DNA of 62,224 nucleotides from Clostridiales bacterium. Its GTDB lineage: Bacteria; Bacillota; Clostridia; Oscillospirales; Acutalibacteraceae. The notes below the pieces were generated by a model. That model was not told where the DNA came from. It did not search any database and saw nothing but the letters and a program-made list of their open reading frames with translations. Every line of letters starts with the position of its first letter. Positions within the stretch are counted from its first letter, which is position 1. Positions 15,795 through 23,757 of this stretch are shown here, in pieces. The translations under genes were made by a program, and so were the position numbers. The stretch lies in the NCBI GenBank assembly GCA_019415925.1, contig DXYG01000005.1:1-62224 (forward strand). Direction: 5' to 3'.

Positions 15795-17339
15795 TTACGT
15801 GTTATCGTTCTTGTAGTCGAACTCGTGGTACATATTTTCAAGCGTTGAAAGTGCGCTGATAAACGGTGTTTCAACAGAGCCTTCAAATTTAGTTTCTTTC
15901 TTGCTTTTGAGCACTTCCATAGCCGACTTGTCGGGAACGTTGATTGTTCCTGCACCTGCAACGCATCCGCCCGGGCAAGCCATTCCCTCAAGCAGATAGC
16001 CGTTGTACTTTCCTGCCTTTGCCATTCTCAAAAGCTTTGCGCACTCGTCAAGTCCCTGTGCGTTGGCAACCTTTACCTCACGCTCGGGGTCGAGCTTTGA
16101 AATAGCGTTTACAACTGCCTTTGCAACGCCGCCGCTTACTGCAAAGCCTCTGCCATCGGCACTTGAGAATGAGAGCTTTTCCTCATCTTCGGGAAGAGCT
16201 GCAAAATCAACTTCTTTAGCAGAGAACATACCTGCAACTTCCTCAAAGGTAAGAACAAAGTCAATATCACTTCGAATACTTCTGCGGCTTGCTTCAAGCT
16301 TTTTAGCGGCGCATGGTCCGATAAATACTACCTTACAGCCTGGGTTCTGCTTCTTTGTCAGTCTGCCCGTAAGCACCATAGGAGTGAGTGCCATTGAAAT
16401 ATTTGACGCAATTGTCGGGAAGTTCTTTTTAGCCATCATACTCCACGCAGGGCAGCACGAAGTAGCCATAAACGGCTGTTTTGCGGGAACCTCCTCCATA
16501 AAGTCCTTTGCCTCCTCAACGGTACAGAGGTCGGCGCCGACTGCAACCTCGACAACGTCTGCAAAGCCGAGAGCCTTGAAAGCGTTGCGGATTTTGCTTG
16601 ACGGAAGTCCGTTAAACTGACCTGCAACAGCGGGAGCAACAGCCGCATAAACGGGAGTATCGCTCTGGATAGCCTTGATAGTCTGGAAAATCTGGCTTTT
16701 GTCAACAATTGCGCTGAAAGGACAGCTTACAAGGCACATACCGCAGGAAACGCACTTGTCGTAGTCAATTTCCGCTCTGCCGTGTTCGTCGCTGTGTATT
16801 GCTTTCATTCCACAGGCGGCGGCACAGGGACGCTCCTGCTTGATGATAGCGTTATAGGGACAAGCGCTTTTACACTTACCGCACTTGATACATTTTTCAT
16901 CGTCAATTACCGATTTGCCGTGCTGAATTGAGATTGCACCCTTGGGGCAAACCTCGGTGCAGGGATGTTCAAGACAGCCCTGACAGCCGTCGCTGACAAA
17001 CACACGCTTTTCGGGACAGCTGTGGCAGGCAAATTTTATGATATTGATGAGCGGAGGAGCGTAGAACTTTTCGTCAACCATACTTTCCTCAACGCCTGTT
17101 GAAATGGGAGCCTGTTCGTGAACAGGAAGCAGAGGAAGTCCCATTGCAAGGCGGAGTCTTTCGCCTACAATTGCTCTTTCAAGGAAGATGCTCTCACGAT
17201 ATGTAGAAATCTCGCCGGGTATAATTTTGTAGGGCAGTGTTTCAAACTTTGAATAGTCGCCGCCATCGTATGCAAAGCGAGCAACTTCGGTGAATATCTG
17301 GTGGCGGATTTTTGTTTTTGACGAATAAAGTCCTCTCAT
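15795..17339 (-). CDS. Monomeric [FeFe]-hydrogenase-like iron-sulfur protein
   Basis: 514 residues. After a roughly 100-residue N-terminal region come Cys-rich segments (105-131) and ferredoxin-like CxxCxxCxxxC clusters at 150-160 and 196-206, then the hydrogenase large-subunit domain. H-cluster motifs: L1 TSCCPAW (293-299), L2 GPCAAKKLE (341-349) and L3 EGMACPGGC (451-459). L2 has GPC where classical enzymes have MPC, a pattern I associate with the group B / putative type. It may be a ferredoxin-linked hydrogenase or a redox sensor. The start at 17339 has AAGGA 8 nt upstream; the open frame extends to 17408 without an SD. Confidence 0.85.
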   Translation of the reverse strand: MRGLYSSKTKIRHQIFTEVARFAYDGGDYSKFETLPYKIIPGEISTYRESIFLERAIVGERLRLAMGLPLLPVHEQAPISTGVEESMVDEKFYAPPLINIIKFACHSCPEKRVFVSDGCQGCLEHPCTEVCPKGAISIQHGKSVIDDEKCIKCGKCKSACPYNAIIKQERPCAAACGMKAIHSDEHGRAEIDYDKCVSCGMCLVSCPFSAIVDKSQIFQTIKAIQSDTPVYAAVAPAVAGQFNGLPSSKIRNAFKALGFADVVEVAVGADLCTVEEAKDFMEEVPAKQPFMATSCCPAWSMMAKKNFPTIASNISMALTPMVLTGRLTKKQNPGCKVVFIGPCAAKKLEASRRSIRSDIDFVLTFEEVAGMFSAKEVDFAALPEDEEKLSFSSADGRGFAVSGGVAKAVVNAISKLDPEREVKVANAQGLDECAKLLRMAKAGKYNGYLLEGMACPGGCVAGAGTINVPDKSAMEVLKSKKETKFEGSVETPFISALSTLENMYHEFDYKNDNT

Positions 17340-17585
17340 CGTACTCATCCTTTCGCTGTATTTTATCTTTGTGGATTTTTTAACAATCTTGTATATATAA
17401 TTATACAACAGCTTTTTGTCAAATTCAACAGATATTTTACCCCCGTTTTAAAATTCACACCTTATTCTAAATATATTGCGACGAGCCGCTATATTTGTTA
17501 TCTTTTTACAAATACAAAAGGCATAAATTAGCGATTGTGACAACAAAAGTAAAGTCATAAATAATACAGCTACCGATTTTTCAAC

Positions 17586-17945
17586 TAAACCATAATTTAG
17601 TCGAGTGCATCGACACGCAAATTTTTAAATTGTAGCGGCGAACTGTGTTCGCCATAATGTATAAATTGTTTCACAATTTATACATAGGGACGTCAGGGAT
17701 GCCGTCCCCTACGACTATAAAGGAAACGTTTGTAGTATAGTCGTAGGGACACGGCGTGCCGTGTCCGTGTTGACTATCAAATGCAACCAAATATATCACT
17801 ACTATAGTAACAAATAAACCTTTCCGTAGGGGACGGGTTCCTACACGTCCCATTCACAAAAATTGCAATGCAATTTTTGTGTGGACACGGCTCACCGTGT
17901 CCCTACGTCAACGTTGCTATAATTCCAACGATAAATTATGGTTTA
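17586..17945. mobile_element. 360-bp TIR-bounded element (MITE-like)
   Basis: It is bounded by TAAACCATAATTT (17586-17598) and AAATTATGGTTTA (17933-17945), perfect 13-bp inverted repeats that include TA at each edge. Interior palindromes include GTCGAGTGCATCGAC, GGCGAACTGTGTTCGCC, TGTATAAATTGTTTCACAATTTATACA, ACACGGCGTGCCGTGT and a CAAAAATTGCAATGCAATTTTTG block. No transposase and no credible reading frame. The 240 bp between it and the hydrogenase-like gene hold nothing I can assign beyond that gene's leader. Confidence 0.72.
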
Positions 17946-17955
17946 TATTATTAAA

Positions 17956-18404
17956 CTAAATCTTAAGAGCTTTTTCAATAAGCTGAATTGTTGTGTTAAA
18001 ATTCGAGTGTGCCGCTAAAACAAAAGCTGTGTTGGCAACCAAAAACAAAATAATCGGAATAAATATTTTGTCACGTCAAAAATTGCAAGGCACACTGCAA
18101 GCAACAGCACAACAAAGTTAAAAATCAGAATGAAACTCAGCGTTTCATAAGATAATCTCAGCTTTGCGGTAATTTCTGTATTGCCGCCGTTATTCTCCCG
18201 AAAATTCCCCTCTGCAACCGTCCTGAAAATCTCCCTCGGACCTCTTAATGCAATTTTAACCGCAAATCCGTTATCGGCTATTGTTCCGATAAAATCGTAA
18301 TTCTTTTTGTCACCGCAGTACGGATATGTATTTTCTATTAAAAGCTGTTGAATGCAATTTGCTGATGATTTTAATTCCAATTGCAGATTTTTACTGTATA
18401 GCAT
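17956..18404 (-). pseudogene. Small membrane protein gene with a one-base frameshift
   Basis: The frame from 18404 encodes a soluble part (residues 1-90), then a membrane helix (FILIFNFVVLLLAVCLAIF), after which it runs into an unnatural Phe/Leu-rich tail and stops at 18015. Moving by one base near 18083-18090 continues as a plausible second helix and tail (RDKIFIPIILFLVANTAF, then LAAHSNFNTTIQLIEKALKI) ending at TAG 17956. The total length of 449 nt is 150 codons minus one base, at a T-run next to GACGTG. It could be a real frameshift or a sequencing error. The function is unknown. Confidence 0.55.
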
Positions 18405-18530
18405 AATTATTTCTCCAAGAAACAGGCAATGAATATTTCATACTCGTTTTTTATCTATAATTTGATTTTAGCATACGCATATATTGCCGTCAAGATTTAT
18501 AAGCATTGCTTATATTTTAAAGAATATATG

Positions 18531-18559
18531 TTGACTTTTGTTTAAATTTGTTCTATTAT
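18531..18559 (+). promoter_or_regulatory. Promoter of the zinc-ribbon membrane protein gene
   Basis: TTGACT (18531-18536), 17-bp spacer and TATTAT (18554-18559), 46 bp before the ATG, which has an AAGGAGTG SD. Confidence 0.68.
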
Positions 18560-18605
18560 ATACTTGAAATGTAATATTCATATTAACACAATAAGGAGTG
18601 ATTTT

Positions 18606-19538
18606 ATGAAATGTCCCAACTGCGGTTATAACTGCGACGACAAATACTGCGCAATGTGCGGCACAAAAATGCCCGAACAGGTTGCGAATACAAATCCGAA
18701 TCCGTATGGAAGCGCACCCGTAAACAATAATTTTCAGTCTGAAAGCTTTAATCAGCCGAATAATGCTTACTTTAACTCAGACTTTGGCAATAATAATTCG
18801 TACAATCAGCCCCAAGCACCTATTAACAATACAAATGCGTATCAAAATGGTTTTCAGGGCGGTGCTCCGAATATGCCGCAGGGCGGTATGCCTGTTCCTC
18901 CTGCATATCCTGCGCCCCCACAGTACAGCAGCGCACCGAAAAAGAAAAGCAAGGCTCTGCCGATTGTCCTGACTTGCCTTATCGCCGCTGTCATTGTTGC
19001 AGGCGCTGTAATCAGCGTTTATTCAGCCTGCACGTATAACAAGTCCATCATCACAGATTTGTTCGGGGATAATTCGGATAACTACGATGACTACTACATT
19101 GACGAAGAATACTATCCCGATACAGAATATATAGAAGACGTTGAAACTTACAAAATCGGCGAAACCAAGGAGCTTTCCGACTGCAAGATTACGCTTACGA
19201 AGTTTGCAAGGGACAAGTCGGCAGAAGAAAGCAAAACAGGCAACAGCCGTACAAAATTTGTATTTGAGGTTGAAAACACAACTGATGAAAATATAACGCT
19301 CAAATATATATATTGCGACGCAACGGATGCCGGCAGTAACACTTCGCTCTCCTGGCTATCGAACAATCTTAAAAACGACGATATCTATTCCGACTATATT
19401 ACCCTTGACCCGAACGAAAAGAAAGAGCTAATCTTTGAATATTCCGTACCGAATGATACTGAAAAAATCCGGCTTGATTTAGGCTTTACCAGCGACGGAG
19501 ATAAATACGAATATAACGGAACTTTTGTAGCTGAATAA
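18606..19538 (+). CDS. Zinc-ribbon, single-pass membrane protein with DUF4352-like domain
   Basis: 310 residues. The N-terminus is a four-Cys zinc ribbon (MKCPNCGYNCDDKYCAMCG). A long Asn/Gln/Pro-rich linker (about 25-115) follows, then basic KKKSKALP, a membrane helix (IVLTCLIAAVIVAGAVISVY), an Asp/Tyr-rich spacer (DNYDDYYIDEEYYPD) and an extracytoplasmic beta-sandwich (about 180-310) resembling DUF4352/DUF5067. The role is unknown. The start at 18606 is set by the AAGGAGTG SD; the ORF upstream to 18564 has none. Confidence 0.8.
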   Translation: MKCPNCGYNCDDKYCAMCGTKMPEQVANTNPNPYGSAPVNNNFQSESFNQPNNAYFNSDFGNNNSYNQPQAPINNTNAYQNGFQGGAPNMPQGGMPVPPAYPAPPQYSSAPKKKSKALPIVLTCLIAAVIVAGAVISVYSACTYNKSIITDLFGDNSDNYDDYYIDEEYYPDTEYIEDVETYKIGETKELSDCKITLTKFARDKSAEESKTGNSRTKFVFEVENTTDENITLKYIYCDATDAGSNTSLSWLSNNLKNDDIYSDYITLDPNEKKELIFEYSVPNDTEKIRLDLGFTSDGDKYEYNGTFVAE

Positions 19539-19558
19539 CCATATAACAAAAAAAATTA

Positions 19559-19593
19559 AACCGCAGAGTGCTCTGATAAACGCACCCTGCGGT
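19559..19593. terminator. Bidirectional terminator between zinc-ribbon gene and phage cassette
   Basis: Stem AACCGCAGAGTGC / GCACCCTGCGGTT with a mismatch and a 9-nt loop. TTT runs follow on the plus strand and TTTAATTTTTTTTG on the minus strand. It closes both the zinc-ribbon gene and the phage structural cassette, 17 bp beyond the last phage stop. Confidence 0.75.
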
Positions 19594-19609
19594 TTTTATT
19601 ATGCGGATA

Positions 19610-20089
19610 TTATTCTGAAAAATTGATTTCTATATTCAGATGCAGAGGAAATTCAAGGTTTATCCTCTCTGTTACAATCTTTTTCTGCTCCTGCGAAAGC
19701 GTATCGTTTATGCTGACCGACAGCTTATTATTTGTCGGTTGCTCAGTAAATGAAAAGTCCGTCAGACCGCAGCTTCTTAAAATATCGGAAAAAGCGTCGG
19801 GAGTACATTTTCCGCCCATATTATGCTCCTGCAATTCGAGCATTTCTCTTCGTTTTTCGGTTGAATACTCCGTTTTCTCCTTACCGAGGAATTTTTCTCT
19901 GCGCACAATTCCGTAATCCTCTGCAGTTTCGATAAAATACTCCTTTGTCATAGCGTCGAGATTTTCAAAAAGGCTGTCAAGTCCTTCTGCACAGGCAGTA
20001 AGCTCCTTAGAAATATTTGAGCTTTCATCAATGCTGTAAATTCCGACTGAATTCAGCTTTTCTTTCATTGAAACGTAACTGCTCATCAT
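19610..20089 (-). CDS. Phage tail protein I / DUF2313 (XkdU)-like
   Basis: 159 residues, the size and position of PBSX XkdU. It is rich in acidic helices in its first half (ELTACAEGLDSLFENLDAMTKEYFIETAEDYGIVRREK) and ends in a beta segment (FPLHLNIEINFSE). In contractile tails this protein links baseplate wedge and fibres. It is the last gene of the cassette and no fibre gene follows. The start overlaps the gpJ-like stop as ATGA. Confidence 0.72.
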   Translation of the reverse strand: MMSSYVSMKEKLNSVGIYSIDESSNISKELTACAEGLDSLFENLDAMTKEYFIETAEDYGIVRREKFLGKEKTEYSTEKRREMLELQEHNMGGKCTPDAFSDILRSCGLTDFSFTEQPTNNKLSVSINDTLSQEQKKIVTERINLEFPLHLNIEINFSE

Positions 20090-21114
20090 ACCACCTTAAT
20101 TTCCGCAGTTCCCGGTTTAAATCGCTGCGAAGCTGAAAGCGTTCGGTTCTGCATATCTGCATCGTATTCGTAATTTTCAACACAGTCGGTTTCCATTAAC
20201 GCCTTGCCCAATGCCGAAAGATAGAATTTGCCGCCTATTGGGATTGAGTTGACATATTTTTCAAAGGCTGTTTTACAGGTCTGTATAACTTCGGACTCCG
20301 AATAGCCGTTTCTGGCTGTAATTTTAACTATAATGTCATAGCTTACCGAAATTGCGTTATACACCTTGACGTCAACATTAAGCTCACGCTCCTTGTCAAC
20401 AATTGCCTGAAGCCTTGCAATAGCACCGCTGTCAGCGTCGCCGTCGCTTGCACAAACGTAAAGATTCACGGTTCCGGAACCTCTGACCATTCCGACTGCC
20501 GACGCTTTTGCAATACCCTCAACGGCTAAAGCAAGCTTTTCATAATATGCCTTGTTTGTTCCGTTCGACTGATTCACAAATGTACTTCTTATGCGTTCAC
20601 GCAGCTCGCTGTCGGTTTCTTCTTCTTCGCCGCCCGTAAAAGCATATGGATTTCTGACCGTTTCAATCTCAGTCGGAACGCTTACTCCTACAGTAGCCTT
20701 GTTCTTTTTAATGTTTCCCGAACGTCCTGCATTTACCGCCTCGGCGTAAACGCTTACAAGCGTGTTACCTGCGGAGATTTCTTCCTCCTCGGTTGTGCAG
20801 AATCTAATCGGCGAGCTGTCGTCGGTAGCCACAACCGTTCCGAGCGGAATGATAATATTGTGGTCAACAGGCTGTGAAATGCTGAAAACTATCTCACCCT
20901 GCGCCTTTACCGCTTTTTTGCGTTCAAGTCCACGCTGTTTTGCAATGTAGTCAAGGTATTCACCGCTTGCCGTGTCGGCAAACATCTGATTTTTAAGCCA
21001 CTCAAAATTAACCTGAGCGTTATAGATTTCACCTGCGAGCACCTTGAGCCTGATTGCAACGTCGCTTTTTTCGTCAATCTCAGTTTCGCTTTCCTGCTCG
21101 TATCTGCTTTTCAT
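20086..21114 (-). CDS. Baseplate J (gpJ/XkdT)-like protein
   Basis: 342 residues, typical of baseplate wedge protein gpJ. SGEYLDYIAKQRGLERKKA near residue 50 and GGEEEETDSELRERIRSTF (about 164-182) are family hallmarks, as is the C-terminal region GGKFYLSALGKALMETDCV. The ATG at 21114 has a poor SD. The frame continues upstream (TETYDDIYQR, family-like) to an ATT codon at 21150 just after GGAGGTGC, so the native protein may be 12 residues longer and start at a non-standard codon. Confidence 0.85.
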   Translation of the reverse strand: MKSRYEQESETEIDEKSDVAIRLKVLAGEIYNAQVNFEWLKNQMFADTASGEYLDYIAKQRGLERKKAVKAQGEIVFSISQPVDHNIIIPLGTVVATDDSSPIRFCTTEEEEISAGNTLVSVYAEAVNAGRSGNIKKNKATVGVSVPTEIETVRNPYAFTGGEEEETDSELRERIRSTFVNQSNGTNKAYYEKLALAVEGIAKASAVGMVRGSGTVNLYVCASDGDADSGAIARLQAIVDKERELNVDVKVYNAISVSYDIIVKITARNGYSESEVIQTCKTAFEKYVNSIPIGGKFYLSALGKALMETDCVENYEYDADMQNRTLSASQRFKPGTAEIKVV

Positions 21115-21130
21115 TCTCTGATAAATGTCA

Positions 21131-21472
21131 TCATATGTTTCCGTATAAATGCACCTCCGTATCTCTGCTTTCGCCGCCTATTGTAACCGTAAGCCTGATT
21201 GTATCGCCGTACTCCAGCACTGCGGCTTTTGTATATTCAAACTGAGCAAGAGCCTCGTTGATTATAAGCTCTGCGTTTTCCTTTGCAAACTCGCTTTCTG
21301 CGTCTACGCTCCTTATGTCCGAGCCGGTTTGTCTGTCGTAAATGAAGTTTCCGAGCTTTGCGCCGATACAGATTTGAGCACGCTGAAAAAGTGCGTCCTT
21401 ATCTGAAATCATTTCATATCTGCCTGTGCTGTCAACAACAGCGTCACCGTTTTTGATTTTTACATCCGTCAT
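21131..21472 (-). CDS. gp25/DUF2634 (XkdS)-like baseplate wedge protein
   Basis: 113 residues with the gpW/gp25 pattern: IKNGDAVVDSTGRYEMISDKDALFQRAQICIG, then NFIYDRQTGSDIRS and NEALAQFEYTKAA. It is a small wedge subunit that in contractile phages nucleates sheath assembly; no sheath gene is present here. Start and stop overlap or abut the neighbours. Confidence 0.78.
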   Translation of the reverse strand: MTDVKIKNGDAVVDSTGRYEMISDKDALFQRAQICIGAKLGNFIYDRQTGSDIRSVDAESEFAKENAELIINEALAQFEYTKAAVLEYGDTIRLTVTIGGESRDTEVHLYGNI

Positions 21473-21807
21473 AATGACAGCTCCTGTCCGTTTACAAGCA
21501 CCCTGCCGTCGTTTTTGAGGATAATTGACGCTCCGCCCTTTGAGTAGAGCATAAGCTCGCCTTCCTGAAGTTGAGAGTTATTTGCAATCACACCGAGTCC
21601 CACTTCGCCGTCGTCAAGCGGAAGTACAACAGCACGTTCGCCCGTCGGCGGTACGCTTATGATTCCGTAGGGAAAGCAAGACTTAAGCCGTTTGTGCTCG
21701 CCCGAGGAAACAACCGCCGTGCCGTCCTTGTCATTTTTGTTTACGTTCCCCTTAACCGCACTCGGCGAAGTAAGGGAATTTTTAGTTATGTAGTTCATCA
21801 GCCACAT
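21469..21807 (-). CDS. Baseplate assembly protein V / gp45-like
   Basis: 112 residues. The OB-fold-like core includes PYGIISVPPTGERAVVLPLDDGEVGLGV, and the end is a beta-helical LYSKGGASIILKNDGRVLVNG segment, as in gpV/Mu gp45 spike proteins. It probably forms the central spike or its adaptor. The ATG overlaps the previous stop; GGAGAG is 6 nt upstream. Confidence 0.75.
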   Translation of the reverse strand: MWLMNYITKNSLTSPSAVKGNVNKNDKDGTAVVSSGEHKRLKSCFPYGIISVPPTGERAVVLPLDDGEVGLGVIANNSQLQEGELMLYSKGGASIILKNDGRVLVNGQELSL

Positions 21808-22742
21808 CAGAATCTCTCCTTTCCAAGTGTAACCGTAGTTTTTTCACCGTCGTTTCCGACTGAATATCTTATTTTTCTGACGGTCAGGTTTTCAATTCTG
21901 CCGAACATTTCGTCGTCTAAAACAGCACTTCTGCCTATGCTTTCAATCAGACAGCCGACACATTCAAGTGCAATAGAATAGCTGTCGCTGTTGCTTTTTC
22001 TGATAATATTGTCGGCAGTCTGAATGGTGGTCTTGTCCGCTGTTGCGTTAACGTACCGCACACGTTCAATGCCTTTACAATCGGGATTTTCATTTTTTAT
22101 GCTTCCGCCGTAGGTGCCCGACTCGGTAAGCTTGAGCCTTACCTCCGAAATCAGCTTAAAACGCCTTTTGCTTTCCCTTATTGCGGTGTAATCAATACCG
22201 TCTTTGCCGAAAAATATAGGTTCACCGCTTTCAAAGCCTTTAAAATAAGCCTTGCCCTCACCCGTAATCCTCGGCTCTGTACCGTAGCGGTTAATGCAGA
22301 AATTTCTGAAAACCTGCCAGTGAGTCATACCCTTGTCAATTTTAAGAGTACCGAAAAACGGAACGTCGTCTGCATCATATTTCGTCAGCCCGAACGGCTT
22401 TAAATGCCTGCTGAAAATAAAATCTGCCGAGGGGTTAATGTACGTAAGAGGCTCAGCCTCGTTGTCAAGCAAAAACGCTGACGGACTTCTCGCAGTAATT
22501 TTCGTAATTGCTCCGTCAGTGCTTTTTATTCCGATAATCTCGTCAATCTGACCCTTGAACACAATTTTTTCATCAAGAAATGCCGTGATAAAATCAGCAT
22601 TTTCGCTCACTGTTTCATCATACGGAATCGTGATTGTCAAATCGTCGGCAGGCACTTCAACGTCAGCGTTAAGAATTACCGTCAGCACATTGTCAATGTA
22701 CTTTTCTGTTTTGTCAGAATATGTAATCAAAAATCTCAGCAA
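21807..22742 (-). CDS. Baseplate hub (gpD/XkdQ)-like protein
   Basis: 311 residues, the position and length of PBSX XkdQ, the hub related to late-control protein gpD. Beta-rich N-terminal half (ADDLTITIPYDETVSENADF; EKIVFKGQIDEI), a central LysM-less helix region (HWQVFRNFCINRYGTEPRI) and a C-terminal YSVGNDGEKTTVTLGKERF. The start codon is TTG at 22742 with GGGTGA upstream. It overlaps the LysM gene by 7 bp. Confidence 0.75.
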   Translation of the reverse strand: MLRFLITYSDKTEKYIDNVLTVILNADVEVPADDLTITIPYDETVSENADFITAFLDEKIVFKGQIDEIIGIKSTDGAITKITARSPSAFLLDNEAEPLTYINPSADFIFSRHLKPFGLTKYDADDVPFFGTLKIDKGMTHWQVFRNFCINRYGTEPRITGEGKAYFKGFESGEPIFFGKDGIDYTAIRESKRRFKLISEVRLKLTESGTYGGSIKNENPDCKGIERVRYVNATADKTTIQTADNIIRKSNSDSYSIALECVGCLIESIGRSAVLDDEMFGRIENLTVRKIRYSVGNDGEKTTVTLGKERF

Positions 22743-23251
22743 AGCCTTATCACCCTTCCTTCAAGCGATATATCGGGACGTTTTACGCTCGGATTAAGCT
22801 TTACAAGCGTATCAATCGGCACTTTGAATTTATAGGAAATATCCCACAGGCATTCTCCCTCTTCGGCTGTATAAGCTTCAGTTTTATCCTGCCGTTTTTC
22901 CTCCATAACCTCCCTGAACACAAAGCTGTATTCGAGCACGTCGGGCTTTGGCTCGCAATTGATTTTAAGGCTTTCAAACACCGCATAAACGGGAGTGATT
23001 TTCGGTATTGCAAGCACACCTTGTCCGCCCTGCCTGAAAAGCGAAAGAAGTCTGTCGAACTGTTCAAGGCAGTCGTTTCCGTACAGCTCGCCCGTTCCGC
23101 TGATTATCATATTTTTTCTGCCCATATTCTGTATGTACGAGGTGCCGTTCGGCGAGTTAAGCTCCTTTACGCTTTTGTCGCACTCAAAGACAATCTCCTT
23201 TGGGTTGTGGTGCCACTGCACCCCCTTGAATCTCATCGGTACAAGCTTCAT
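22736..23251 (-). CDS. LysM-containing baseplate/tail protein (XkdP-like)
   Basis: 171 residues. The N-terminal domain (about 1-120) resembles gpU/XkdP-type proteins (MRFKGVQWHHNPKEIVFE; SPNGTSYIQNMGRKNMIISG). The C-terminal LysM (about 126-170: AEEGECLWDISYKFKVPIDTL, then NPSVKRPDISLEGRVIRL) is expected to contact peptidoglycan or clamp the hub. It starts inside the stop codon of the 48-aa ORF (ATGA). Confidence 0.78.
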   Translation of the reverse strand: MKLVPMRFKGVQWHHNPKEIVFECDKSVKELNSPNGTSYIQNMGRKNMIISGTGELYGNDCLEQFDRLLSLFRQGGQGVLAIPKITPVYAVFESLKINCEPKPDVLEYSFVFREVMEEKRQDKTEAYTAEEGECLWDISYKFKVPIDTLVKLNPSVKRPDISLEGRVIRLC

Positions 23252-23394
23252 CTCAGCCTTGCCTCCTCTTCCTCAACAAGCCTTGTGCTGTATCTTCTGC
23301 TCTCCTGTTCAAGCAGCTCGCTCATATTTTCAACGTCAACGCCCTGCGTGTATTTTTGGGCAGTGCTGAGCAAAGCCTGATTAATTTCCGTCAT
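23248..23394 (-). CDS. 48-aa ORF at the tape-measure position
   Basis: A 48-residue, strongly charged helical peptide (MTEINQALLSTAQKYTQGVD start, RRYSTRLVEEEEARLR end). The ATG at 23394 overlaps the tube-like gene stop, and its TGA overlaps the next ATG. In PBSX this position is held by xkdN and the large tape-measure gene xkdO. It may be a remnant or a miniature replacement; no family is recognised. Confidence 0.6.
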   Translation of the reverse strand: MTEINQALLSTAQKYTQGVDVENMSELLEQESRRYSTRLVEEEEARLR

Positions 23395-23756
23395 ATTTCT
23401 CTCCTCTCACGTGCAGTAATTTTTACCGTATATTCAACAGCGTTCTTTGCACTGATATTTGCAGTAACGCCTGTTATATAGCAGTCTGTATATGTGACAA
23501 TCTTTTTAGTGTTGAAGATTTCAAGCCGTTCAAAGCTCTGTCCCTGCAAGAAGTCGAGCTTTCCGACATTATTCATAACAAGCTCAATATTGTATATTCT
23601 GCCCGCTATTCTTTTAACGGGAACGTCGGTAAGAAACTGTGAAATATCGTAGAATGTATTTTCAATACTGCACGTTGCTTTTTTAACTCCGCCGACAATT
23701 TTGTCGTTGAGCCTGATTGTAATATCGTCACCCTTTTCAAATGCAAAATCAGCCAC
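23391..23756 (-). CDS. Tail-tube-like protein (XkdM position)
   Basis: 121 residues from a GTG start at 23756 that has GAGGAGG 6 nt upstream; the ATG at 23786 has no SD. It is almost entirely beta-strand by pattern (DDITIRLNDKIVGGVKKATC; RIYNIELVMN; KKIVTYTDCYITGVTANIS; EYTVKITARERREI), matching the size and order of a tail-tube subunit. Similarity to XkdM is by plan, not by clear motifs, so the call is tentative. Confidence 0.55.
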   Translation of the reverse strand: MADFAFEKGDDITIRLNDKIVGGVKKATCSIENTFYDISQFLTDVPVKRIAGRIYNIELVMNNVGKLDFLQGQSFERLEIFNTKKIVTYTDCYITGVTANISAKNAVEYTVKITARERREI

Positions 23757-23757
23757 G

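Noticed and set aside
17340..17408. N-terminal extension of the hydrogenase-like gene to 17408
   Set aside because: No SD for the upstream codons; AAGGA fits the start at 17339.
17671..17853. 60-codon minus-strand frame inside the TIR-bounded element
   Set aside because: It is encoded entirely by repeat modules and no homologous frame is kept in the other copies.
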